A DNA stretch of 64,000 nucleotides, from contig NC_089312.1 of the NCBI RefSeq assembly GCF_036669915.1, forward strand, positions 19,526,817-19,590,816, read 5' to 3'. The notes beneath the pieces are model-generated. The model ran no database searches, was not told where the DNA came from, and saw only the letters and a program-made list of their open reading frames with translations. The translations under genes and the position numbers were made by a program. This stretch comes from Pocillopora verrucosa. Its lineage: Eukaryota; Cnidaria; Anthozoa; Scleractinia; Pocilloporidae. Shown in pieces: positions 1 to 13,190 of the stretch. The stretch's first letter is position 1. Every line of letters begins with the position of its first letter.

Positions 1-147
1 CTATTTTATGGTATGAATCAATCTACATGAATATTCCTTGATTACTTCCACTACCACAGTGTTAACAAGAGATCATAATACAAACAATCAAACACTCATT
101 GATCAAAAGAGTGATAGCTACCATTAGTTGCATGTACATGTCCCTAC

Positions 148-3100
148 CATTTGCTGCCAACCAAAGTGGTGAATTTCCTTTCTTGTTCTTCACATCTACC
201 ATTGCACCCCGTGACAGCAACAAGTCACAAAATTTGTAATGTCCCTTATCAGCAGCTATGGTCAGTGCTGTGTCTCGAGAGGAAGGAACAGGAGGGGCAT
301 TGACATCACATCCTTTATCAAGGAGGATTCTACCCACCTCCACATACCCACCAGAAGCAGCCTCCATAAGAGGAGTCAGACCAGTCTGTAAAACAATAAC
401 CACAAAGAAATAATTGTATACCGGTATGCCTGATTATTTGCAAAATTTCTGTTTTCTTCCAAAAAAACCCAGAATCAACCAAAAGAATATAACACACTGA
501 TGAAGAGAGCAACATTTTGTTGCCTGATCTTCAAAGGTGGGAGGATTCCTTTTGAAAACTGTTATCCACAGCAATACAGTAATACTACATGTATTTGCAG
601 TAAGATTAAAGTGGTGTTTGTCAGTTGTGACTGACCAGTTTTTATATACAAGTTAAATTTTCCTTTTGATTTTTTAAGGTATTGTATGTCAATGTTGTAA
701 ATATTTTGAGAATTTTTCTCTGCAATTTGGAGACTTGGTGGAACAAATTTTTGTAGTTCAAAGGCAGAGGCTTTGCCTGGACTAAGGGTAGTAATTCTGG
801 CATCATCCTTTTGTAAGATTTACTTTTTGTTAGGACTTAATCGATTGGATCAAGAAACAGGCACAATTTTTTTTTTAAAAAAGAAAAAGTCCAAAAAATT
901 TTCATACTACATAGTGGCTCCTATCACATGTGAGTTTACTCAGGCATCACAGGGCGTGAAATTAACTTTTTTTTCTGATAGCCACTTGGCTCCTAAATTC
1001 TTCAAAGTGGTAGCCAATTCAAAAAAAGTTGGTCGCCATTTTCAAAGACAAACAAAATCTTTCTTTGTGCTGTCAGCGTTCTAGATAGACCCTCCAAAAT
1101 TAAGTTAGGGAAAAGACCTTTAACGTGCTACAAAGTGGACACTAGGATGTATGATATACAACTTTCAGGCTCATCTAAATCCAAGATGGCATCTAGTTGT
1201 CGATCGAGATGCATGTGCTACGTTTTGGAAACAAACTTAACAAGGAAGTTTGCCGCGGATTTATCTTTGCAAATTTATTTAATTCACTATATCTCTTAGT
1301 AAGGTTATGATGAAACGTTGTAGTCGCCAATTTGGCGACTAACTTTCAGGATTTGGTCGCCAAAGTGAAAAATTTAGTCACATTGGCGCCTGTATTAGGC
1401 GCAATTTCACGCCCTGCATCACCATTGTGCAGGCTTCAGCTCTCTGCTGGCTTTCAACAAATAAATATCAAGAATACTCAGTTACCTTTGCACGGTGTTC
1501 AATGTTTGCCTTCCTTTCCACCAAAAGGTTCACAACTTCATGTCGCCCTTGAAAGCATGCCAGTGTTAGGGCAGTGTTCCTGTTAGTCTCAATCTGAGCA
1601 TTGATGTCACTTCCCATGTCTAACAGTAGTTTAACAGCTGCTGTGTGGCCATTCATTGATGCTAACATTAATGGGGATATACCCAATTTGCTTCCAGTGC
1701 GAGAATTGATCTCAGCTCCATGGCTCAGTAAGAGTTTAATGATACCAACATATCCTCCTGATGCTGCTAGACTGAGCGGAGTGTAATCTGAGACATTACG
1801 GTGTTCAAAGTTGGCCCCTTTGGCAATTAGTAGCTCCACCACCTGATGAAAAAATGTCACTCTTTTGATTAACACAGAGACCAAAATGTATGTAAAATGT
1901 TCAAGTAAGTACATTATCTTTCAAACTATTTGATGTCCATCTGAAAAGTATTTATTGAGATTTTTCCTGCAAAAAAAATCTTTTTTCTGACCTCACCAAA
2001 ATTCATGTAAATGATCATGAAATAAAAAAAGAAGTATCTCCAGCATAATAAAATTTGCTTGATCATGCTGGAAAAATTGTCTTTAAATGCTGCACATACA
2101 TATTTGGGGGAAGAAATCACTTATAGCAGTTCCAAATACAAGTACATGTATCACAAACCTCTTGCCTGCCACCAGAGCATGCTAAGGAAAGTGCAGTGTC
2201 TTTAGTTCGATCTGACTGGGCTTCAATATCTGCTCCATTATCTAACAAGATCTCAACAGTTGAGGCATGGCCAGCTGTGGCAGCCAAAATTAAAGGAGTA
2301 CAACCTATACAAAGAAAAATAAAAGGAAAAATTTGCAAGAAAATTCTACAAAATTCCCAGCAACAGTGCCCAGGACCAAGTCATACATACATGTAAAGTA
2401 TGTAACAAATCCCTTCCTGACAATCAGGCTAATTGGAGGTCTATATGCAAAATGAGGTGGTAACATCTCAGTGAGAAATCTAAACATTAGAGGACAAAAG
2501 TAATGAACATAAATGCACAACAAGATATGGTTTTCTCCCAGAAAAGTATAGTTAACTGAGAAGCTGTTGTACATTGTACACAAGATATCTTAAAACCCCT
2601 TCAATACAAAGGAATACACCTCAGATTTTTTTTAAAATCAGTTTTTAAAACTTTCACAAGTGAAATAATACGTTGAAATTTTGTTGCCACATTCCTTAGC
2701 ATGATAGGTCAAGAAAACCTGCAACCATATTTGAAAATTTTTATTTCACAGGACTTTTAGATGATGGTCGAAGACCTTTGACAACTTGTAACAAAGGTAT
2801 AAAATAAAATATCATTCTATTCAAAAATGAATCAACCACTCTACCTTTCTTGTCTCTGTGCTCAATATCAGAGCCTTTAACAAGGAGAAGAGTCACCAAT
2901 TCATCATGACCTCCAGCAGCTGCCAAAGTGAGTGCAGTGTCTGAGTTACTGTCTGTTTGCTGATCCACATCAATCATAGGAGGAAACTGAGGCGAAGCAG
3001 GAGATGGGGTGGGTGTTAGCAGTACTGATGATGTACTAAGGTCTGGAGGAGTAGGTGGACCACTGTTATTGCTTGAATCTAAAAAGAAAACAAAATATAT

Positions 3101-6100
3101 ATACATGTAAGTACCTCTACAGATTGAAATAGTAAAAACTTTCAGTATGTGCAACAAAATTTGTGGATTTCCAAAACAGTTCCAAAACTTTGGTTAAAAA
3201 AATTATATATTTGAGGAGGGTCATTCAGATATCACTTTGAAGCACTTAGACTGCTATATATTTGAAACACAATGTGATATGTAAAAACCAAATAAATACC
3301 TTCAGATAGCATGTCTCCAATGGTCTCATGAAGAGTCTGAGCAGGTTCTGCAACCATTAAACCTTCAATGCCATCTTGATCATCAGTAATCCCACCAGTA
3401 ACAGTACCCACAGAGAAGGGTGATGGAGGCAAGGCAATTTCCTCTCCCTCAAGATTCAGTGCTGATACTTCATCATTGACACTCTGGAGAAGCTCAGGAG
3501 GTATATTCTCCAGTGAGAGGTTGGCACTCTTCAAGGCTTTGGCTAACTTCCCTTGAATAAGCTGCAGCTTCTCACAAATGACAACCTTGTTATCAGTCTG
3601 CACAGCAGTTGAAGTCATGTTTGTTGACATGTCAGACATTGACTGGCTTACAGATGACATGGTGGAAGAAGTGGAGCAAGACGTAGTTGGCATTTCTGGC
3701 ACAACAAAGTTGGCAGGGGTGTTCAACAGAAGAGGTGAATGGGGTGACAAAGGGGTGTTTGACAGCTGGTTTAAAAGCTGCTGGTTTTCCATCAATACCT
3801 CTGCGGTCATATCAGGCAGATCAGGATGTTCCATTACTGGAGGTTGAGTAGCATGAACAGGAGGCACTCTGGGTGGTGGCACAGTTGGAGTGGGAAGAGT
3901 AGCAGGCATTGAATGAAGTGGTAGTTCTGGAGGGTTGGAAACAATGGGGTTCTCCAAGAGGAAGCATATTACTGCTGCATGGCCTCCTTTGGCTGCCTCT
4001 ATCAAAATGTTGGAATTATCCTATGGTACAATGAAAAAAAAAATGTGACATATTTTTATACACAAATTTGGTTCACATGTATCAAAATTGTTACCTACTA
4101 ATTTGTCAAACTAGTAGTTGCTCTAGAAGGGATATTAGACAGGAAATCATAGACACTCGATGCTACCGATCTAAAGTAAATCTAGTAATTTGTAGTTCTC
4201 ACCTTTAACTTATGCAAAGGGTCAGCACCATGTGCTAAAAGCAACTCTACCACTGCCAAGTGCCCACCAGCACAAGCAAGAGAAAGAACAGTGTGATCAT
4301 TCACAGTGGTCTGTCGGTTGACATCAGCTCCTACAAAGAAATGTCAAACTCAGGTAAATCCTCATTCACTGTATCCACCTTACCTATGTCCACACAGCTT
4401 TCACAAAAAACCACAATAAATCATAATTTGTATTGTTGAGAATGTCATCAATAACTAACCTCTACTGATGAGAAACTGCACAGTACAAAGATGTCCAGCT
4501 CTTGCTGCTTTCATGAGAGGTGTGCGGCCAGCTTCAGACTCATGCTCCTGTTAGAAAGACAGATCAGTTTCACAAATTAAACCCATAGCATTCATTAGAT
4601 GTTGGTAATGCTATTACAAGTATACCTCCCAGCCCCAGCATTACCAGGCAAGATTCAAGTTGTGAACTACAGAAACCTTACCAGTTCAGCTCCAGCAGAT
4701 AGTAGAACATCAGCGACATCTGTGTGGCCATTCTCACATGAAAATGACAGTGGGGTATCACCAGTTGCAGTTGTTGCATTAACATTAGCCCCTATAAATT
4801 AAAACTCAAGTTGTATAATTTTTTGTCCTTTAAAATTACAATGCAAATTTTACCAATTTATCAAATTTAGGAGAAAAAAAAGAAAACCCAGGCCAACCAC
4901 AAAAAAGAACTCTAAAATGTGACTAACCAAATACAAACATACAAGTTTCTTTTGGTCTTTCAGGCAGTTTGTTGATATTACAGTGGAAGCCTCTGCACTT
5001 ATTTGCTCATTATTTTGTTTTACGCCTTTTTCATTTCCCAGTAAGGGAACCTACAAAACTTCTCTTGGCTAATCTTTCACATGCAAGACAAGTGGATGCA
5101 GATTCTTTGAACATTATTTAGCTAAGTGTGTTGATGCCACCCTTAGTTTTCTTGATAAACACTACATGTAAAATAAGAGCACACATTCCCACTCTGAAAA
5201 AGTAAGCTGAATTTAGATCACATGATCCATGTACCTTGTTCTAGCAAGAATTTAACCAGATCAACATGTCCTTCCTGAGCAGCTTCCATGAGGGGAGTTG
5301 ACGAGCCCTGTTCAATAGTAGCACCTGTCAAGAAGACACAAAAGTCAAAATATTGCAAAGATCCTGTCATTGACTTTTCCATTTTAAGTCACTTCTGGTT
5401 AAGTATTGATAGAAAGCAAACTAACAACTGTACCGGCTTGAAGAAGAAATGCAGCTACATCTTGAAAACCACCACAACAAGCCAAACTCAAGGCTGTCTC
5501 TTGAGTTTCCTCTGTTTGTGCATGAATATCAGCTCCTAGAGCAAAGAGAAGTTTCAGTGTTACAAGAATTAACCTTACGAGGCAAAGCCCCAAGTTTAAG
5601 ACCTGAAATGATTGTCAAATTAATATTTACCATGCTCGAGTAGCAGTGCAACCATATCAAGATGTCCTTCCCGTGAAGCTTCCATAAGAGGGGTATACCT
5701 GACACACAAACAGCATTTATATGTAACCTGTACTGTACTACATGTACTTGAAAGATAAGGTAAATGCAAATATACCTTGGAGGGGCAAAATTCTCTTTCT
5801 AGAATGTTTAATATGGTCATAACTGTAAGTATGTCACTTTTCTATATTTCAATTATCATACCATTCTACTATTCTACAGTGCAGATGATTGTGCAATATA
5901 TTGGGGCATGTTTGTATTTTAGATGCATCTATATTGGGGCTCATGCTTGTTTTTTAGATGTATCAAGCTAACCACAAGGTTCTGCAAGTGGCCACTTACC
6001 CTTGGTACTGATCACCACAATTTCAATTGATGCTATTAAAAGCAAGCTCTCTTAATCATCCCCTTCAAATTTATCTTGTGAACAAATTTCTTTACAGGTA

Positions 6101-9100
6101 CAAGTCAGAAGATTGTTAGAATTTTCTATGACCAAAACAACTATACTTTCTCTTTGCATACCCTTCATCATTGACTTCTTCTAGGAATGCTCCTCTCTTA
6201 ATAAGCAAGTCAGCCAGTTCCACATGTCCACCACAAGCTGCCAATGTCAAAGGTGACTCAAAACTATCAGCTGGCATGTTAACCTACAAAATAACCATAA
6301 GGGAATTTACTATAATTTGCCACAACTTCATTCACTTTCCAAGCAAATAAGCTAAGTTTCTTTGTTCCTACCTGTGCTCCATGATCTAGGAGAAGTCTGG
6401 CCACTTCCACATGTCCATCCATGGAAGCTTCCATCAGCGCAGTGTGCATTTCATCTGTCTTGTGCTCTTGATCAGCTCCAGCATCAAGCAAAAACTTGAC
6501 CATTTCAAGGTGACCTTGTGTGGAGAAAATGCTTACAATTACTAATGAAAGACTTTGTCACTTGATGCACATATAAAACAATCAATCAATCAATCAAACT
6601 CTTTGAATCTCCTGAAAATTTGTTCTGGACTTGGGGTCAAGACCAGGCTGGGTCATTGTGTTGTGTTATTAAGAAAAAACACTTTACTGTCGCAGTGCTT
6701 CTCTTCACCCACAAGTATAAATGGGTACTGACAAATTGTCAGAGAAGCCTAATAAAATGATAGAGGGTAATCTTGCACTGGACTAGCACTCCCTCCATGG
6801 GGGAGTACTAATAGTCCTAGTTGCTTCATGCTATTAAGACCAGGATCAGCTCTGGCTGGATGGGCCACATGGCTCTACTACAGACTCGACCTTCATCACA
6901 GGTCTATCTACATGCACAACTCAATTCAGACAGTGTATAAGGGAAGGTGAATTACTCCAAAATAACTTTCAAAAATATCCTGTCACAATCATAGGAATCA
7001 AAGCTTCACATCTTGCTATCAAATGTACTACATTTACTAAAAAAACCCCACCAGTCATACAGTGTGATCATCTACAAGTATGTGAAAGTGAGATAGGTCA
7101 GAGCAACAATAGTTAATGTTAGAGTCAGGAGAGAATTTGTTGCCCTTGGGGCACATCTAAAAGTACATCAAGAAAGCAGACAAATAATGCTTGAAAAAGA
7201 ATCAAAATGAGACATAGGCAAACCCTACCAGCAAAATTATTATTTTAAAAAGTGTTGCTCAAGTTCATCCATTCCCTTACCTTTATAGCACGCCAGTGTC
7301 AATGCACTCTCCTTGAACTCATTTGAATGCGAGTTAATACAGGCACCTCTCTCCAATAACATCTTTGCAACACTGACATGTCCACCACTTGCTGCTTCCA
7401 TCAGGGGGGTGTGACCATTCTCATTGTGGGCTTCAATATCAGCACCATGATTTAGTAACACTTCTACCACATCTTCATAGCCACCACAGCAGGCATAGAT
7501 GAGTGCAGTATTACCAGCTTGTGATTGTGAATTAACATCAGCAGTGTGCTCAAGTAACAGTCTTACAATGTCTATATAACCACCACTAGAAGCTTCCATC
7601 AAAGGGGTACAATCTCCTTTGCTCCCACGATCATCGACACTTGCGTTCATTGCAAGCAGTACTTGGGCAAGTTCATAATAACCTTTTGGGAAAAAAAGAT
7701 TAGGATACCACAGAATTTTTCAAAAGTAAGTTAACTTCATGAAACAGAGAGATGAAAGGTAGCTGTTCAGCCCTTCTTGCTCTTTTACAGACAAGAGGAA
7801 TATCCCAAGGGGGGTCATGAAAACAATGGGTGGGTGGATGGAGACTTTAGCCAGCTTCCCATTTTTGTTGACAACCTTACAATGTCAGGGAACTAATCAA
7901 TGAAAGTACCTGCTGAGCAAGCTAAAGAGAGTAGACTCTCTCCTTCATCAGTTGGTTCATGTACACTCCATCCTTCTTCCAGCAGTTTGCGCACAGCACT
8001 GACATCCCCTTCAAGGCAAGCTTCTGCAAGACTCCGAGCTCCTGTTTAAACACACCAGAAAGTTAGATAATATCAGCTCCACCCTAAAACTGCAACAGAC
8101 AGTTTATCAAAAGAATGTGGGAATCTTTGCAAAATTGTACAGTCTCCAGTTCAAATCCTAGAGATAAATTCAGATTTTAATTTTTTTCCATACATATAAG
8201 ATGCTACCATTTTTTCATATCTCTTGACCATTTTTGGGTAAGTATTTCCCAACACAACACTTTTTTCATTACTGAACTTAACAGTATAAAAGATGCTTGT
8301 CACAGATACATATAAATAAATTAATGGCAAAGCTCACAAAGGAGCTCTTGGCTGTGAAGTAATTATTGTTTCTGTACCTGTTCCTATTGTCAGAACCAAT
8401 GCTTTTTTAAAGAGTGGTATATCAAGTTCTTAAAGTGAACCCTGGTTAAAGTGATTTTAAACTACTTTAATTTGCATATATTTAAGTATCATTTTAGGAA
8501 GCATGCATACAGAGGAAAATAGTAGTCAGCCACATTTACAACAAATGATTTTGACCTAAAGTTCCCATTGAACTCAGCTTAGTTCAAGAGATTATTGACC
8601 AATATTTACATGTACCTTTGAATCACTTATGAGGTGACAAACCTGAATCAGCAGTTGTTTGTCCAGCCGATGATGGCAACCCATTATTTTGGCTTCTCAT
8701 TCGGGTCAAAGCAGCTGCAGCCTCATCAAGTGCGCAGCTAACAGATGAAGTTAATCGGCGAAGTACTTCAGGATCAGTAAATGCTTTTCCATCTGCCAAT
8801 TTACCAACACCTTGGAGATAAAAGGTGAAGTGATTTCTTTACCACGACCCAAGCTATAGAAGCTTTTACAATACTGCCTTATTTATAAGTAAAGGAGACC
8901 TACAGTTGGAATATTGTCTGAGACAGATTGATCATTTGTTCAGTCGTGAGTTTCTATAGAGAGCACTTGTTTATCATGACTCTTTTGTTTCTTGCGTCCA
9001 CCATTTTTTAAAAAAGGAGGTTATGTACTCACAAATTAACCACAATACCTATCTACTCTTATATAATTATCATATGTCATCTACACCATGTTGCTCCTTT

Positions 9101-12100
9101 ATGTCCTAATAGACAGCAATAAACCCACTCTTCAGCATTAATAGCTCAAATATTGAGAAAAAAATAAACAAATAAACCACACTTTGAAGCAACATTTTTG
9201 AACTGCTCCACTTAAAAATTTCAACCAGCAGCCTACTTCTTTAGCCACAAGCCTGCCTTATGGACTGACAACATGTATGCACCGTAAAAAGTTTTACTGT
9301 AAATAGTAGAAATTTGTAATTGGGACTGCCAACATAATATCATTTAAAAAAGAAAAATTTGCCTTGACTTTTATTGTTTAAATGAAATTGTAACATGAAA
9401 AAAACAAAGGGATAATGGAAGTACAAGTCAAACATCTTAAATTGCATCATCCTTTGATTCACATGTCTGAGAAAAATTAAGTAATGAAATTCCTCTGATT
9501 GCATCATCCTTTCATTCTCCTTTCTCAGACAAATAAAATAAGGCAATTCAAAGGAAACACACCTGCAGCTTCCAAAAGCGTCTCTAGACGTGCCTGAGTC
9601 TCTGGGTCCATCTTCCTTAAGTCATTACTCAGACCATCAGAACCAGAAAGCATGAGCTTTGAAGTGAGTTCACTCCTTTTGGCTCTAAGAATGTACTCCA
9701 TCTACAAACAACAGAATGTAGTTATGCTTTGTCAGGGTTCATTTATGCATTACAGAATCCTGTAAAGTAGAGGCAACAGACACATGAAGGATATTTACTA
9801 TCTCCATCAATTATCAACTCAAGATGCAGTCAAGAATATGAAAAATAAAACTGATAACTATCAAAATTTGCTTTAAAGGAAAATTGTATCTCCGTTAAAC
9901 TTAAAATAAAACCCTAGCTTTGTCTACTTGCGGGATCAAAGACCACTTCCATCATGGTGAATCAAAGGAGTCCATTAATACTTGTTTCTCCTTTTATTAC
10001 CAAAAAGAAAATCCTAACATGGTCAAGAGAAGTGATCCCCTAGATAATGAGTTAAAGGAGCCATTAAATACTTAATCTAAGAACATTCCCAATGACCCAA
10101 ATGATCTCAGAGGTTTACTTGACTTGTCTAGCCATTACAGGATTCTGGAACATGCCATGAATGTTAAATCTGACCTTGGCACCATATAACCACTACTGAA
10201 TTTGTACGCAGGCCAAAGATCAGCATTTCCATGCAAACACTATACAACTGCACTATTAATCCTTTCACAAGGATTATGACCTTACAACATGAATAGGTTT
10301 TCACTACAGTCTATTTAACAGAACCCTGAACTGCACAGATGTTATCATCCCACAAAGGAAATGGCCATACTGAAAATAACGATGAACATCATAGAAATGT
10401 TAAAAGAGATGGCAATGTTCCTTTCGTGGTTTCTAGATGAAGGGCATTGTGTAATAAAGTACAGAGTCAGTTTGCAAAGTGTGTATCAATGACTGAAATT
10501 GTATAATTTTGTAGCAAACTTGAAGTATACAAACTTCTTGAAATGTGATGCCATTGAAATTTAAATAAAAATATGTCATCAGGAATTGTTACATCTAAAT
10601 TGGAACTGGGGTCTTCACACAGTACTCAGAATATCACAATTTAAGGGTTCTGAAGATAAACAAAACAAAAAAAAACCCTAGATTGCTCTACATAATATTT
10701 ATGCTTGTTAGACATCTGAAACAATAGTTTAAACTGAAGGTGACAGATAAATCAGAGAAAAGTTCTGTATTATGTTCAACATCACTGCATAAGCAAGTAT
10801 TCCTACACAAACATTTCATGTGAGTGAGAAAGACAATTTCAATTAAGACAACTTTATCCACATAAAAGAAGTAAAAATAATTTGTGAAAATAGGGATATA
10901 CTTGAAAACATTAGAAGAAAGCACCAGTCCCGAATCAACGTGGTTATGTAATTCATGTTGTTCCTTGAGGCAAAATACAATAGCAACTTCTTAATAGTTG
11001 TGAAGGACATACCATTTAGTGACATATTTCGGAACTCAAAGCACAACTGAACATCACTTTACATTGATCAAATAGTTTCCTCAACTGGTATATTTTCCGC
11101 CATCGTTCGACAAGACATGAGAAGTAAGGACACGATATTTACTGTGGCACTAAAACACGCACAGTGGGTCATAAAATTCTTCGACGCAAATAGGAAATAA
11201 ACAATTTTCATTTTCCGCAAATTGAGGTTACCTAAGAATTAAGAGAAAACTAATGAAAAAAAGTAATTCAATAAAGAAAGGAAAAGCCTATAGTTTCTAA
11301 CGAATGACGATAAAAATTCTACGAATCTACAAGTTTTAAACCACTCCTCCGGCACGTGTTGAGACTTCGGTAATGATTCGCGTAGCGAAAGGTAGCGATC
11401 ACAAAATATTATATTAGTGGTAAAAATCTACATTCTTCTTCTACTAAGCGCCCCGAACGACTTAACGTTCCTGAGAATGAATTATTACTCAGACATACAC
11501 TATAAGATTTCACATTATTGAAGTCTTAATTTGGAATAAGAGACTGCCAGCAGAAGGACATCGCACTCACTCAATTTCTCTTGAAGAGAAATGTACACGC
11601 AGACAAAATTCAACTTACAAAGAGACTTGTCGTGTTATTTCCTTGCAATTTTATCGAAAAAAATTCCTTAAACCCTTCATCAAAAGATAAAGAGTACCAT
11701 CACAACAGGGTAAATAGACTGAACAAACTTCTTCTCAAATATTACGGCAAAGAACATGACACTGTTTTCGAGCTAACCGTTCGCTTTTATCGCACGAATA
11801 TAACAAAGGACAATATTGCTACAGATCATACCACCATTTCTCCCAAAAAATGAACTATTTTACACTAGAAATTTCTCTCACCGGCGACTCTGTTTTCTTC
11901 GAAACAAATATTTTCTATCATAAGTCGAAGGGTTAGCTTTTATAGCTTTAATATTAATCATGGAGTTAGAATAATTAACATACCAAGAACATTTTTCCTC
12001 TCTTTCAGAAAGGGAAAATGTCCTTAAGAACTCTTTAACCGAATAAAATAAAAACATAATAACACACAAAAATTATCAAATGGTATGAAATCGCCATTAC

Positions 12101-12235
12101 CGCTGAATGTTCGGCGCTTTCGTCGTCCAAATCATCATCTTCCTCGTCTGAAGAATCCGAAATCGATGGCGACCTTTCGTTCGGAAAAACCGCGGTTGAG
12201 TTTACCACTGACTTCTGTTGTTGATGAACAGACAT
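148..12235 (-). CDS. ANKHD1: ANKHD1/ANKRD17 (mask) ortholog, ankyrin-repeat and KH-domain protein, 5' half, 18 exons, cut at window start
   Basis: This is a very large scaffold protein; family members act in growth and Hippo (YAP/Yorkie) signalling, cell cycle and innate immune signalling. Coding exons, in transcript order: 12101-12235, 9563-9701, 8643-8810, 7910-8041, 7281-7682, 6372-6514, 6162-6283, 5631-5698, 5434-5535, 5235-5324, 4682-4791, 4460-4547, 4203-4330, 3300-4020, 2845-3078, 2159-2304, 1486-1842 and 148-385. All have AG/GT borders and matching phases, giving about 1,174 residues without a stop. The start is the ATG at 12235, followed by an acidic run (residues 27-43). Exon 2 carries the family signature DPETQARLETLLEAAG. 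Ankyrin repeats 1-15 fill exons 4-14. Exon 14 also holds a linker with the conserved GLMVAEPAQTLHETIGDML. Repeats 16-23 and the start of 24 fill exons 15-18. Repeats 17-23 are nearly identical to the vertebrate proteins (e.g. APPVPSSRDTALTIAADKGH). The last repeats, KH domain and C-terminus lie beyond the window. The family call is very secure; one gene here corresponds to both vertebrate paralogs. Confidence 0.95.
945..1422. mobile_element. Small terminal-inverted-repeat element in the last visible ANKHD1 intron
   Basis: The ends carry a perfect 14-bp inverted repeat: CAGGGCGTGAAATT at 950-963 and its complement at 1403-1416. The body is not palindromic but repeats the word TTGGTCGCCA. It lies wholly inside the intron 386-1485 and has no coding capacity, so it resembles a MITE. 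Confidence 0.5.
3300..4020 (-). other. ANKHD1: ANKHD1 exon 14: end of ankyrin block 1 plus inter-block linker
   Basis: This is the largest exon placed (721 nt, about 240 residues). It begins with the fifteenth ankyrin repeat (SNILIEAAKGGHAAVICFLL), continues through a Pro-rich stretch and a Ser/Thr-rich stretch (TTSCSTSSTMSSVSQ), then a short possibly helical segment (LIQGKLAKALKSA). It ends with the conserved GLMVAEPAQTLHETIGDM block. The Gln-rich coiled coil that vertebrate ANKRD17/ANKHD1 carry between the two ankyrin blocks is absent or reduced to the short helical piece. Confidence 0.85.
6579..6598. repeat. (AATC)n microsatellite
   Basis: About four and a half copies of AATC occur in the ANKHD1 intron between exons 5 and 6 (6515-7280). 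The rest of that intron shows no recognisable element. Confidence 0.8.
9020..9330 (+). repeat. Dispersed repeat, copy 1 (in ANKHD1 intron 2)
   Basis: This stretch is similar to 15430-15690 over its length. Shared words include CATATGTCA, AATAAACCCACTCTT, TAGCTCAAATAT and a terminal AAAAAGTTTTAC/AAAAAGTTTACC block. It is non-coding and the ends are not defined. It fills much of the 8811-9562 intron. Confidence 0.5.
9702..12100 (-). other. ANKHD1 intron 1
   Basis: This 2.4-kb intron separates the acidic first exon from exon 2. A plus-strand open frame of 90 codons at 11581-11853 has no recognisable domain and starts no visible gene. Apart from a short resemblance between 11750-11800 and 55320-55380 (both contain TTCGAGCT followed by GTTCG), I see no element in it. 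Confidence 0.6.
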
Positions 12236-12420
12236 TATCTACAAGTTTTCACTGCTATATACAAGTAGTCTTAAATGTTTTCTTGGCATATTACAGTCGT
12301 TACTTAATGTGAAAATGCGAAGACTTGTTCACATTCTCGCCAAGATCCGCCATGTTTCAGGCATCACGGTGACAATGATTCTCGGAAAACCCCGGATATA
12401 TGTAAATGGCGGCTCTGAGA
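12236..12420 (-). promoter_or_regulatory. Probable ANKHD1 5'UTR and core promoter with two YY1-like motifs
   Basis: Upstream of the ATG at 12235 there are two matches to the YY1 core (AANATGGCGG). One is on the minus strand at 12347-12357 (AAACATGGCGG); the other is on the plus strand at 12404-12413 (AAATGGCGGC). In housekeeping genes YY1 sites commonly sit just downstream of the start of transcription, which fits a minus-strand start near 12360-12420. No TATA box was identified. The motifs are seen directly; the promoter role is inferred. Confidence 0.45.
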
Positions 12421-12995
12421 TTGCGCAGAGGCAAATCGAGAACGTGGTGGTCAATGTAGTGTTGGTTGGTCCTTTGGTCGCCAAAATTTATGTCTGGAAC
12501 TAATGAAACTTAGGCAGATTTTCTATCCTCTGTTAGCGTAGCTGAAAAATTTAATTTGACGAAAAGATCGAATAAGTTTTGTACTGAAATTATAGCTTTT
12601 CACACGATTATTTAGATTATAGATATAGAAACCGGTATCAAGCCTACGAGATCATGTGGGAAGCACCCTTCGAATAAAATCCCCTTTTTTAAACTTGACG
12701 AAATAAATCCCCAAATAATTTCGTAAGGGAAAGGCAGACGTAAAAGATAGTTCAGAGAAACAAAATAAAAAAACGTGTGCGCAAAGGGCTATCGGGAGTT
12801 CATCGTTCAACGAGTACATCAGAAAAAAATAATATTTAGGTAATTCACGATTGAAAACTATTTTGAAACACACGAAAATGATTTTAGACTATTGAAAGAT
12901 GACTGAGCCAGGGGAGAATAGAATCAATTAAAACTAAAAAGATAAGAACCGACGGTAATCAAAGGTATTTGGAAATAAACGAATAAATGGGACAC

Positions 12996-13190
12996 GTTTC
13001 TAAAGAAACTGCGGTGCTACGTCGGTGGGGTTTTTTTTCACAAGTTTATTTGCAAGGTAACGTGTGATCGAATTAGCCCTCCGCTCTGACAAAGGGCTAA
13101 CGCTCCAAATGTCAGCCATAAAAACTTTTTACGGTGATCAATATACATTATCAACTCAGCTGATAGAACCAAATTATCGTGTATTTGAAG
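12996..13190 (+). repeat. Truncated, decayed copy of the foldback family at 16571-16941
   Basis: It begins with the same head (TTTCTAAAGAAACTG at 13000, compare 16573) and jumps to the right half of the family: AGGGCTAACGCTC-like, TTTTTACGGTG and ATCAACTCAG-like blocks. One arm and the centre are missing. Confidence 0.6.

Noticed and set aside
1..147. A further ANKHD1 exon at the left edge
   Set aside because: The expected next residues (GHLDVVQLLV-like) are not encoded here, so the next exon must lie outside the window.
11581..11853. 90-codon plus-strand frame in ANKHD1 intron 1
   Set aside because: No domain, no splice context, and weak resemblance to non-coding repeat sequence at 55320-55380.
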